Source: Bacteriovoracaceae bacterium UBA6261 (GTDB lineage: Bacteria; Bdellovibrionota; Bacteriovoracia; Bacteriovoracales; Bacteriovoracaceae). Taken from it: DNA of 64,000 bases. Below are positions 1 through 7,272 of the stretch, in pieces. The notes under the pieces were generated by a model. The model was not told the origin of the DNA and searched no databases. It saw nothing but the letters and a program-made list of their open reading frames with translations. Position 1 is the first letter of the stretch; every line of letters starts with the position of its first letter. Location of the stretch: the NCBI GenBank assembly GCA_002440825.1, contig DJVH01000074.1, positions 1,269-65,268 on the forward strand, in the 5' to 3' direction. Both the position numbers and the translations under genes were made by a program.

Positions 1-568
1 TATAAAAATAATTCGGCGTGATTTCAAAGGCAGTTGTTCTTGATTCAAAATGAGTCTGTTCCACTTTGTGTCTGTAAAAACGTGAGAGTGTATTTAGACG
101 CACTACCAGAGAGGAAATGCCCCAGTTTTCAGAGAAAAAGTTTTCAGAATTGTAGAGCAGGAGATAATTGATTCCCGAATTTGTCCAGGCCACTGCGGGA
201 ACGAATGTTTCCATTCTTCCCAGAAAATTATTTTCATAAAAACCTACGCCGCGCATGTAATATTCACCCGACTGTGAAATCAGCGGCACTGGAATGATCG
301 ACCACTTGTCTTCGATCTCCACTTTGAGGATTCCGTTCTCAAACTTAAAGGCTTTCAGATTGTATTGGGGGTTTTGTGAAAAACGAATACGAATGTCTTC
401 AACTTCTGCAGGAGTAAGATCGTCTCCAATGTGAACATTGACTCTTCGTAGCAAAGCCCATTCTTTCGTCTTGGTATTGCCCGTGATCTGAATATCTTTA
501 ACGATTTCAGCATGAACACTGAGGAACGAAAGAAGTGTAAGAAAAATTAAAAAAATGACAGCTTTCAT
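1..568 (-). CDS. POTRA/Omp85-like outer-membrane protein, 5' part only
   Basis: The gene starts with an ATG at 566-568 on the minus strand and runs off the left edge of the window, giving about 189 N-terminal residues. A hydrophobic signal peptide ending near VHA is followed by a typical POTRA strand, DIQITGNTKTKEW, and the sequence then becomes rich in aromatic, barrel-like segments (Y-Y-M-R-G-V-G-F-Y-E-N-N-F-L-G). One POTRA followed by a barrel suggests an Omp85-superfamily or related outer-membrane protein. The missing 3' end prevents a firm choice between BamA-like, TamA-like and a surface-antigen barrel. It is divergent from the phosphonate operon. Confidence 0.7.
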   Translation of the reverse strand, partial: MKAVIFLIFLTLLSFLSVHAEIVKDIQITGNTKTKEWALLRRVNVHIGDDLTPAEVEDIRIRFSQNPQYNLKAFKFENGILKVEIEDKWSIIPVPLISQSGEYYMRGVGFYENNFLGRMETFVPAVAWTNSGINYLLLYNSENFFSENWGISSLVVRLNTLSRFYRHKVEQTHFESRTTAFEITPNYFY

Positions 569-649
569 TTTGGGACCTACGGATGGAATTTTTTTCTTTT
601 TGTACCTCAGTTTTTCCCGATCTGTCTCCTGCATTCTGGACTTAAAAAG

Positions 650-678
650 TTGAATTCTGCGGGAGCGGGAGTTATAGT
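650..678 (+). promoter_or_regulatory. sigma70-type promoter of the phosphonate operon
   Basis: TTGAAT at 650-655 and TATAGT at 673-678 are separated by exactly 17 bases, close to the housekeeping consensus. The pair lies about 43 bases upstream of the ATG at 721, and an AGGG ribosome-binding sequence precedes that ATG at a suitable distance. It is the only good promoter I see ahead of the overlapping genes that follow. Confidence 0.6.
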
Positions 679-720
679 GGAGCCCTCTAATACAGACAGC
701 ATTAACTCAGGGATTACGCT

Positions 721-1653
721 ATGCTAAATGATAATTTTTATTATTCATTTTCGGGTGAAGCTCAAAATGAAATTTACGATTATATTAAATCACTTCATGT
801 CTATAATCGGCTTGAAGATGCAAAAATTCTGGATGGCGAAGATTGTCCGACGTTTAGACGTGAAATGGAAGAAGTCAGAAATGAACTCGAAAATGGAAAA
901 CGAATTGTCATCGTTAAACCATTTATTGATCTCCATAACAAATACACAATTACTGAACAAAGAACGATCAGCTGGTTGATTGGAAACGTCCTTGGTGAAT
1001 GTGAAGTACAGAACGAAGCAGGCGACAGAGCGATTCTCGTTTACGATCGCGACAGAACGAACTCAATGACAAAAGGGGCACGTTATCATCAGACTCGTGA
1101 AGGTGGATCGATTCATACTGACAATGTCAATGTTCCCTATCACTGGGAGTATTTAATTCTCGCTTGTATCGCTCCCTCGAACGCAGGTGGAGAAAATATT
1201 CTTGTGAACGGTCTGCTCGTCCATAAGATACTAAAAGAAAAGCATCCGGATGTTCTCGCGATATTGGAAAAAAATTTCTATTGGGAGCAAAGAGGTGTGA
1301 AGGATGCGACTTATGAAGCTCCGATCATCACTTATAATAAAAAAGGCGAGCCGATGTTCAGACATCTTCGTCCCTACATGGAATCAGCTCACCAGAAACT
1401 TGATAAGCCTCTTACAGATGAACAAACTTATGCACTGGATACTCTCGATGCTGTTCTAGAGCATTCGGACAATCAGTACAGACATACATTTTTGGCGGGA
1501 GAAATTCTTCTGACTTATGATTCACAGGTCCTGCACGGCCGCACTTGTTTTTCTGATGCACTTAATGCTGTGACTATTCACGATTGGAAAAAAGACCATA
1601 ACAAACCGCTTAAGAGAACGATGGATCGTCTTTGGGCAAAAAAGAGACAATAA
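721..1653 (+). CDS. TauD-family Fe(II)/2-oxoglutarate dioxygenase, candidate phosphonate hydroxylase
   Basis: A 310-residue protein with the iron facial triad of the TauD/clavaminate synthase family: H132-x-D134 in the IHTDN motif and the distal H272 in LHGRT, followed by R274, a likely 2-oxoglutarate carboxylate ligand. It is the first gene of the phosphonate operon and lies 19 bases before the nucleotidyltransferase gene. The characterised enzyme PhnY, of the same fold, hydroxylates 2-aminoethylphosphonate (AEP) at C1 to give 2-amino-1-hydroxyethylphosphonate. The operon contains the biosynthetic genes and no PhnZ oxygenase, so I infer that this enzyme decorates AEP or its lipid rather than degrading it. 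The family call is firm; the substrate is inferred from context. Confidence 0.85.
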   Translation: MLNDNFYYSFSGEAQNEIYDYIKSLHVYNRLEDAKILDGEDCPTFRREMEEVRNELENGKRIVIVKPFIDLHNKYTITEQRTISWLIGNVLGECEVQNEAGDRAILVYDRDRTNSMTKGARYHQTREGGSIHTDNVNVPYHWEYLILACIAPSNAGGENILVNGLLVHKILKEKHPDVLAILEKNFYWEQRGVKDATYEAPIITYNKKGEPMFRHLRPYMESAHQKLDKPLTDEQTYALDTLDAVLEHSDNQYRHTFLAGEILLTYDSQVLHGRTCFSDALNAVTIHDWKKDHNKPLKRTMDRLWAKKRQ

Positions 1654-1672
1654 AAATATCAGGTTTATTTAA

Positions 1673-2416
1673 ATGAAAAATTATACAGCACTTATTCTCG
1701 CAGCTGGCTACGGCTCACGGATTGCAGACGTAACCGAAAATCCGAAAAGCCTTCTCCCTATTAACGGCAAGCCATTAATGGACTGGCATTTCGAAGCATG
1801 GAAAGATGCGGGCATAAGAAATGTTGTTGTCGTTACGGGGTACAAGCGCGAAATGCTTGAAGAGTATCTCGCAAAATTCAAAAAAGATTTCGATATCAGT
1901 TTTGCTGTGAACGAAGATTTCAGAGTGAAAGGCAATACATATTCATTCTATTTCGGGTTGGAAAAAGTCCAGGGCGACTTTCTTCTTTTCGATGCTGACC
2001 TGATTTACGATCCAGCCATTCTGAAAAAGTTTATTGAAGACAAAGGCGCTAATCAAATTCTGGTCGGAGATAGTTCAATTGACGACATCGAATGCTCTAA
2101 AGCGATGGTCGACAAAGAAGGCTACGTTCGCATGACTATCGATAAAAGAGCTGTCACTGAAGAAGAGCGACAAAAATTCCGTTTTGCCGGCGAAGCTATC
2201 GGTATTCTGAAATTTTCAAAAGAATACCGTGATGAAATGTACGATGCCTGCAAGAGATTCCTTGCGGAAGAAAAAAATATTTCCAAAAACTGGGAACACG
2301 TTATGAACGAATTCCTGTTGGATCACGACATGGCCGTTCATCAGACTCCAAGTGAACGCTGGGTAGAAATCGACAACAGAGAAGACCTGGAAAAAGCAAA
2401 AAGATTATTTGAATGA
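1673..2416 (+). CDS. nucleotidyltransferase, probable AEP cytidylyltransferase (PntC-like)
   Basis: A 247-residue sugar-phosphate/choline-phosphate type nucleotidyltransferase. It has the intact nucleotide-binding signature LAAGYGSRI (residues 9-17), the lysine-containing NPKSLLP segment, a metal-binding DAD motif (107-109) and the C-terminal W-V-E-I-D...DL motif seen in LicC/PntC-type cytidylyltransferases. Its place between the dioxygenase and a CDP-alcohol phosphatidyltransferase suggests that it makes CMP-AEP, or CMP-hydroxy-AEP, from CTP. Its stop overlaps the next start (ATGA), so the two are probably translationally coupled. CTP and phosphonate specificity are inferred from the neighbours. 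Confidence 0.8.
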   Translation: MKNYTALILAAGYGSRIADVTENPKSLLPINGKPLMDWHFEAWKDAGIRNVVVVTGYKREMLEEYLAKFKKDFDISFAVNEDFRVKGNTYSFYFGLEKVQGDFLLFDADLIYDPAILKKFIEDKGANQILVGDSSIDDIECSKAMVDKEGYVRMTIDKRAVTEEERQKFRFAGEAIGILKFSKEYRDEMYDACKRFLAEEKNISKNWEHVMNEFLLDHDMAVHQTPSERWVEIDNREDLEKAKRLFE

Positions 2417-3282
2417 ACTGGATAACCGAATATAAAAAATCATTGAAAAATATTCATGCGGAAGAACCGCTGGATATTTATTTTTTCAGACCGATCGCCT
2501 TTGTGATTGTGAAGAGTTTATATGCTCTTCCGATAACGCCCAATCAATATTCTTTTTTTGCCCTGGTTTCCGGGATGGCTGCTGGTTACAATTTCTACAA
2601 AGGAACCGAAGCCGGATATCAATGGGGTGCTTTTTTCTTTTTGTTGTTTGCCGTTCTTGATTGTTGCGATGGAATGGTCGCAAGACTTAAGAAGAATGGA
2701 ACTGAATTCGGTCGACTGATCGATGGTATCGTCGATTATACGGTTAACATGATTGTTTATTTTTCTCTCGCCTTGGGTATGAGACATCAAATTACTGAAG
2801 GATTTATTCAGCCGTGGATGCTTGTCATTTTAGCGGGTATTTCAAAAGCCTTTCATTCCATCTCGTATGATCATTATCTCTGTGAATATATTTCTTACGA
2901 AAATGGTGATGGAGCCTTCGTCTCCAGAGAAATTGAAGAGCTTAAAAATAAACTTTCAGAAGCAGAGAAAAATAATGGTCCTGCTCTTCGTAGGTTTATG
3001 CTTAGACTTTATCTGGGGTACAGTAGCCTCCAGGCCGGAAATCAAGGCCGAGTCCTCACTCACAGACCTGAAACTTATTGCGAAAGAAATTTACTTGCCC
3101 TTAAGCTCTGGTCGATGATCGGACCTTCTTTTCACATGATGTTTTTGATCATTTCTTTTCTTTTTAAAATGCCAAATGTCCTTTTCTCTTTTGCCATTAT
3201 ATTCGGGAATCTCTGGTTGGCAGGTATGTTCTTGTATCAGTCCAGAATTAACTCTGAACTAGCGGGAGAAAAGATAGCATGA
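2413..3282 (+). CDS. CDP-alcohol phosphatidyltransferase, candidate phosphonolipid synthase
   Basis: A 289-residue integral membrane protein with the complete family signature D-x2-D-G-x2-A-R-x8-G-x3-D-x3-D: D83, D86, G87, A90, R91, G100, D104 and D108. Several hydrophobic helices surround it. Enzymes of this family move a phospho-alcohol moiety between a CMP-activated donor and an alcohol acceptor in the inner membrane. Here the donor is most likely CMP-AEP or its hydroxylated form, and the acceptor diacylglycerol or a ceramide. About 70 residues (roughly 165-235) form a soluble, charged insertion between helices. It overlaps both neighbours by four bases. Acceptor identity cannot be read from the sequence. 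Confidence 0.85.
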   Translation: MNWITEYKKSLKNIHAEEPLDIYFFRPIAFVIVKSLYALPITPNQYSFFALVSGMAAGYNFYKGTEAGYQWGAFFFLLFAVLDCCDGMVARLKKNGTEFGRLIDGIVDYTVNMIVYFSLALGMRHQITEGFIQPWMLVILAGISKAFHSISYDHYLCEYISYENGDGAFVSREIEELKNKLSEAEKNNGPALRRFMLRLYLGYSSLQAGNQGRVLTHRPETYCERNLLALKLWSMIGPSFHMMFLIISFLFKMPNVLFSFAIIFGNLWLAGMFLYQSRINSELAGEKIA

Positions 3283-3914
3283 TCGCCTTTCTCGTCGGAT
3301 GGATTGTTGGATTTTTGATTTGTATTCCAGTTGGCCCGATCAACGTATGGGTTGTGAATACGTTAATCAGAAAGAATTTCCGTTCAGCTTATTCGATCGC
3401 TTTAGGCGGATCACTCATGGACTTTGTTTATTTCATGATTATTCTGACCGGCCTTTCTTTGTTTAATTTTACTCCCAAAACCATTCTGAGTTTAAAAATT
3501 CTCGGAGTCGTTTTTCTGTTGGTCTTTGGTCTCCGCGAACTTTTCGTGAAGAAGCAGAATTTCAATCTGAATAAAGATGAAGAACAGAAGAAAACCCGTG
3601 CTTCAAGTTATTTTTTTCTTGGGGTGCTTATTTATTCTTCAAATCCGACATTGGTTGCGACTATGTCTGGTATCGCTGCCGTCATTAAATCATGGAATCT
3701 TTTCCTCAATACATTTCCTAATTATTTGGGACTTTCTGTTGGTATTGCTTTGGGTTCAGCAACCTGGTTTTTTCTTCTTCTGAAAATAGTCCACCGTTAT
3801 CAAAATAAAATACCCGAACGCTTTTTTATTAATTTCTCCAGGGCCTGTGGTCTTCTGATTGTTCTCTTCGGACTTTACATGGCCTTCAATGTTTATAAGG
3901 AAAATTTTGTATGA
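3279..3914 (+). CDS. LysE/RhtB-family membrane transporter
   Basis: A 211-residue protein with about six hydrophobic segments. It has the N-terminal PVGPINVW motif characteristic of the LysE/RhtB superfamily of amino-acid and small-molecule exporters. It is embedded in the phosphonate operon, with ATGA overlaps on both sides, which points to a role with phosphonates. It might export an aminophosphonate or help to translocate the modified lipid or its precursor; both are guesses. Family membership is clear, substrate unknown. Confidence 0.8.
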   Translation: MIAFLVGWIVGFLICIPVGPINVWVVNTLIRKNFRSAYSIALGGSLMDFVYFMIILTGLSLFNFTPKTILSLKILGVVFLLVFGLRELFVKKQNFNLNKDEEQKKTRASSYFFLGVLIYSSNPTLVATMSGIAAVIKSWNLFLNTFPNYLGLSVGIALGSATWFFLLLKIVHRYQNKIPERFFINFSRACGLLIVLFGLYMAFNVYKENFV

Positions 3915-5548
3915 AAAAACCTATGATCAAAAAAACAACTCAGCTGCGCAACATGCTTATGAGTAATGAACTTGAGTTTCTCATGGAAGCCCACAACGGA
4001 ATTTCAGCAAAGATTGCTGAAGAAGCAGGCTTTAAAGGGATCTGGGGATCTGGACTTTCGATTTCAGCCGCTTTGGGAGTTCGCGATAACAACGAAGCTT
4101 CATGGACTCAGGTTCTTGAAGTTGTGGAGTTTATGTCAGATGCGACTACTGTGCCTATTCTTCTTGATGGTGATACTGGCTACGGTAACTTCAACAATAT
4201 GAGAAGACTTGTGACAAAGCTTGAACAAAGAGGCGTTGCAGGTGTTTGTATTGAAGATAAAATCTTTCCTAAGACAAATTCATTTCTCAGAACAGAGGCG
4301 CAGCCTTTAGCGGATATTGAAGAATTTTGTGGAAAAATCAAAGCAGGTCAGGACACTAAACTCGACGACGATTTCAACATCATCGCGCGCGTTGAAGCTC
4401 TTATTGCTGGTTGGGGAATGGGCGAAGCTCTAAAACGCGCCGAAGCTTACCGTCTGGCCGGAGCCAACGGAATTCTTATGCACTCAAAAATTTCAAAGCC
4501 TGATGAAATTCTTGCCTTCATGAAAGAATGGGGTGAAAGAAGCAAAACTTGTCCGATTGTCATCGTTCCAACTAAGTATTATGCGACTCCGACTCAAGCC
4601 TTCAGAGACGCGAACGTTTCAGTTTGTATCTGGGCCAACCATCAGATGAGAATGGCCGTCACATCTATGCAAAAAGTGACGAAGCAGATTTTCGAAGAAC
4701 AAACATTGATGAACATTGAAGATAAAATTGTTCCGGTTGCTGAACTTTTCCGTCTTCAAAATGATAAGGAACTTGAATCAGCTGAAAAACTATATTTATC
4801 TGTTGCGGACGCTGATAAACCTCGTGCCATCTTCCTTGCGGCTTCAAGAGGAGCTGACTTGAAAGAATTGACTGAAGACAAACCTAAAGTTCTTATCGAT
4901 ATCAATGGTAAACCGCTGATCGAGCAATCAATCAACAGTTTCTACGATCATGAAATCAAAGATATCTCGATTGTAACCGGTTATAAAAAAGAAGCGTTCA
5001 AGTTTCAAAACATTAAGTATGTTTATAATGAAAACTGGGAAAACACTTCTGAGCTTTCATCACTTCTTCTCGCTAAAAAAGAAATTGTTGATAATTGTAT
5101 TATTTCTTATGGGGATATCCTTTACAGAAAATATATTCTTTCAAGACTTCTTGAAGAAAAAGGCGATATTACAATTGTGGTGGATGCGACTGTGGAAAAC
5201 AGATCGGCTGACTACGTGGGCGACTTCGTTACTTGTTCACGCGCTCATACGAAATCGTGGAATGAAGATGCGACTGATTTAAAAAACATCAGTTTCGGTA
5301 AAGCTTCTGACTGCAAAACTGCTCACGGTGAATACATTGGTTTAATCAAAACTAATAAAGTTGGTTCTGAAATCCTCTGCAAAACTCTTGAAGAGTTATC
5401 GGCTAAGCCAGAATTTAACAAAATGAAGCTTCCTGATTTGATGAATGCACTTCTAGAGAAGAAAGTAAAAATCAACGTAATGTATATTGATGGTCACTGG
5501 ATGGATATTGATACATACGCTGACGTAACTCGCGGTCAGAAATTTTAA
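3911..5548 (+). CDS. pepM: phosphoenolpyruvate mutase fused to a nucleotidyltransferase domain
   Basis: A 545-residue two-domain protein. Residues 1-290 are PEP mutase of the isocitrate-lyase superfamily, with DGDTGYGN (86-93) and the diagnostic EDKxxPKTNS loop (115-124) that separates true mutases from lyases and hydrolases. This domain isomerises PEP to phosphonopyruvate, making the C-P bond and committing carbon to phosphonates. Residues 303-545 form a nucleotidyltransferase domain with NGKPLIEQ and a C-terminal W-M-D-I-D motif, but its nucleotide signature is LAASRGADL instead of LAAGxGxRL. PepM fusions of this kind are known and are associated with CMP activation of phosphonates. Its start overlaps the upstream stop (ATGA). 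Confidence 0.93.
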   Translation: MKKPMIKKTTQLRNMLMSNELEFLMEAHNGISAKIAEEAGFKGIWGSGLSISAALGVRDNNEASWTQVLEVVEFMSDATTVPILLDGDTGYGNFNNMRRLVTKLEQRGVAGVCIEDKIFPKTNSFLRTEAQPLADIEEFCGKIKAGQDTKLDDDFNIIARVEALIAGWGMGEALKRAEAYRLAGANGILMHSKISKPDEILAFMKEWGERSKTCPIVIVPTKYYATPTQAFRDANVSVCIWANHQMRMAVTSMQKVTKQIFEEQTLMNIEDKIVPVAELFRLQNDKELESAEKLYLSVADADKPRAIFLAASRGADLKELTEDKPKVLIDINGKPLIEQSINSFYDHEIKDISIVTGYKKEAFKFQNIKYVYNENWENTSELSSLLLAKKEIVDNCIISYGDILYRKYILSRLLEEKGDITIVVDATVENRSADYVGDFVTCSRAHTKSWNEDATDLKNISFGKASDCKTAHGEYIGLIKTNKVGSEILCKTLEELSAKPEFNKMKLPDLMNALLEKKVKINVMYIDGHWMDIDTYADVTRGQKF

Positions 5549-6066
5549 TGACCGTTGAGCTTCGAGCCCTCAATGAAAATGATGCTGAGGCCTTCTTTGA
5601 AGGCCTCAAGCTTTTTTCAGACATGGAGCCGGAGTGGTACAGTTTTGCTTATAGACCAGGAATGAGTTTTACCGAATTGCTTCGCATTCAAGACGACGAA
5701 TTCCATGGGAGAAATTTAAAGCCCGAGAGAGTTCCTCATTCGATGCTTTACGCTTTTGTCGACGGCAAAATTGTGGGCAGATCAAGTATCAGGCACAAGC
5801 TTAATGATCATTTAATGAAGCTTGGAGGAAATATCGGTTACGCTGTGGCAACACCCTGGAGAAATAAAGGTATTGCCACCGAGATCTTAAAACTTTCACT
5901 GAAATACTGCAGGGATGTTTTAAAACTCGATCGCGTCCTTGTGACTTGCGATGAAGATAATCTGGGCTCCGTGAAAACGATCCTGAAAAATGGAGGAGTC
6001 CTGGAAAATAAAATATTAAACGAAGGCAAACAAACTCATACTAACCGCTATTGGATAAAATTATGA
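5548..6066 (+). CDS. GNAT-family N-acetyltransferase in the phosphonate operon
   Basis: A 172-residue acetyltransferase with the acetyl-CoA segment GYAVATPWRNKGIATEILK (motif A, Q/R-x-x-G-x-A) and a C-terminal NGG region. The start ATG shares one base with the PEP mutase stop (TAATG), and its own stop overlaps the decarboxylase start. It resembles GNATs acting on small amines. Acetylation of an aminophosphonate, as done by PhnO in other bacteria, is possible but not shown. It could also act on an unrelated amine. Confidence 0.75.
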   Translation: MTVELRALNENDAEAFFEGLKLFSDMEPEWYSFAYRPGMSFTELLRIQDDEFHGRNLKPERVPHSMLYAFVDGKIVGRSSIRHKLNDHLMKLGGNIGYAVATPWRNKGIATEILKLSLKYCRDVLKLDRVLVTCDEDNLGSVKTILKNGGVLENKILNEGKQTHTNRYWIKL

Positions 6067-7223
6067 TTACAGCAGATAAATTTCTTATTCCAGCAAGAGA
6101 ACTTGGTTTTAACTTTTATACAGGAACACCTTGTTCTTATTTAAAACCGTTTATTAACTATGTTATTGATGCCGATGGCTTTGATTTCATCGACAGCGTT
6201 AACGAAGGTGACGCTGTGGCGATCGCCGCCGGTGCCACTGTCGCCGGTAAAAGAGCAGTGGTCATGTTCCAGAACTCAGGTCTTGGAAACGCGGTTAATC
6301 CGCTCACCTCTTTAACATACACTTTTAATCTTCCGGTGATGGTGATCACAACTCTTCGTGGAGAACCTGGCGGAGCTGCGGATGAACCTCAACATGAACT
6401 TATGGGACAGATAACGACTCAAATGCTTGAGACGATGAAAATGAAATGGGCCTTTTTTCCACAAACCGAAGAAGAAGTTATGCCTGCGTTGAAAGCTGCT
6501 GATGACTATATGAAGGCCACTTCTCAGCCGTTTGTTTTTGTCATGAGAAAAGATGACATCGCTGAATACAAGTTACAAAAGAAAACTGCGCCTTCCCAAA
6601 AAGCTTTCAATATTTCTCATTCTGATAAATTTGAGCTCGATTACTCCCAACGTGAAATGAGAACACCGGTGCTGGAAAAAGTTCAGCAGCATCTGGGGAA
6701 AGACGTTGCTGTCATCGCAACAACAGGAAAAACAGGTCGCGAACTCTACGAAGTCGGCGATCGTGAAAATCAATTTTACATGGTGGGCTCAATGGGATGT
6801 GCTCTTGCTTTCGGTTTAGGAATTGCTCTTTGCAAACCCAAGTTGAAAGTTGTCGTGCTTGATGGTGACGGAGCTCTTCTGATGAGAACTGGATCTATGG
6901 CCACAGCCGGAGCTTACAAGCCTGGCAATCTTGTTCACATTCTTATCGACAACGAAGTGCACGATTCGACAGGAGGTCAGGGGACTGTAACAGGCGGTAT
7001 TTCATTCGGAGCTATTGCCGCAGGTTTTGGATACCCCAAAATTTATTCAACAGATTTAATTAATCACTTTGGAGAAATCCTTGATGAGGTGAAAAGTAAA
7101 AATGAAGGACCAGTTTTTGTCCATTTGAAAACGAAAAAAGGGTCTCCGGAAAAACTTGGGCGACCAAAGGTTACTCCGGCAGAAGTCAGCGTGAGATTTG
7201 CTAAGTTTGTCCAATCGAAATAA
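6063..7223 (+). CDS. phosphonopyruvate decarboxylase
   Basis: A 386-residue thiamine-diphosphate enzyme that decarboxylates phosphonopyruvate to phosphonoacetaldehyde, the irreversible step that pulls the unfavourable PEP mutase equilibrium forward. Visible features are the N-terminal glutamate segment SVNEGDAVAIAAG, the Mg/ThDP-binding GDG (D267-G270) and the following N-x-x-H-D-S-T-G-G-Q segment typical of this family. An in-frame TTG at 6051 would add four residues, but the ATG at 6063 forms an ATGA overlap with the GNAT stop, matching the other junctions, so I prefer it. It is the last gene before a strong terminator. Often named aepY or ppd. Confidence 0.93.
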   Translation: MITADKFLIPARELGFNFYTGTPCSYLKPFINYVIDADGFDFIDSVNEGDAVAIAAGATVAGKRAVVMFQNSGLGNAVNPLTSLTYTFNLPVMVITTLRGEPGGAADEPQHELMGQITTQMLETMKMKWAFFPQTEEEVMPALKAADDYMKATSQPFVFVMRKDDIAEYKLQKKTAPSQKAFNISHSDKFELDYSQREMRTPVLEKVQQHLGKDVAVIATTGKTGRELYEVGDRENQFYMVGSMGCALAFGLGIALCKPKLKVVVLDGDGALLMRTGSMATAGAYKPGNLVHILIDNEVHDSTGGQGTVTGGISFGAIAAGFGYPKIYSTDLINHFGEILDEVKSKNEGPVFVHLKTKKGSPEKLGRPKVTPAEVSVRFAKFVQSK

Positions 7224-7228
7224 TACTT

Positions 7229-7252
7229 AAAAAGGGCCGGCCGGCCCTTTTT
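7229..7252 (+). terminator. rho-independent terminator of the phosphonate operon
   Basis: A perfect GC-only palindrome, GGGCCGGCCGGCCC at 7234-7247, is flanked by A residues on the left and a run of T on the right, directly after the decarboxylase stop codon. It should end the transcript that starts at about 680. The A-flanks make it potentially active in both directions. Confidence 0.85.
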
Positions 7253-7272
7253 TGTTTTAAGGAATAAATGAT

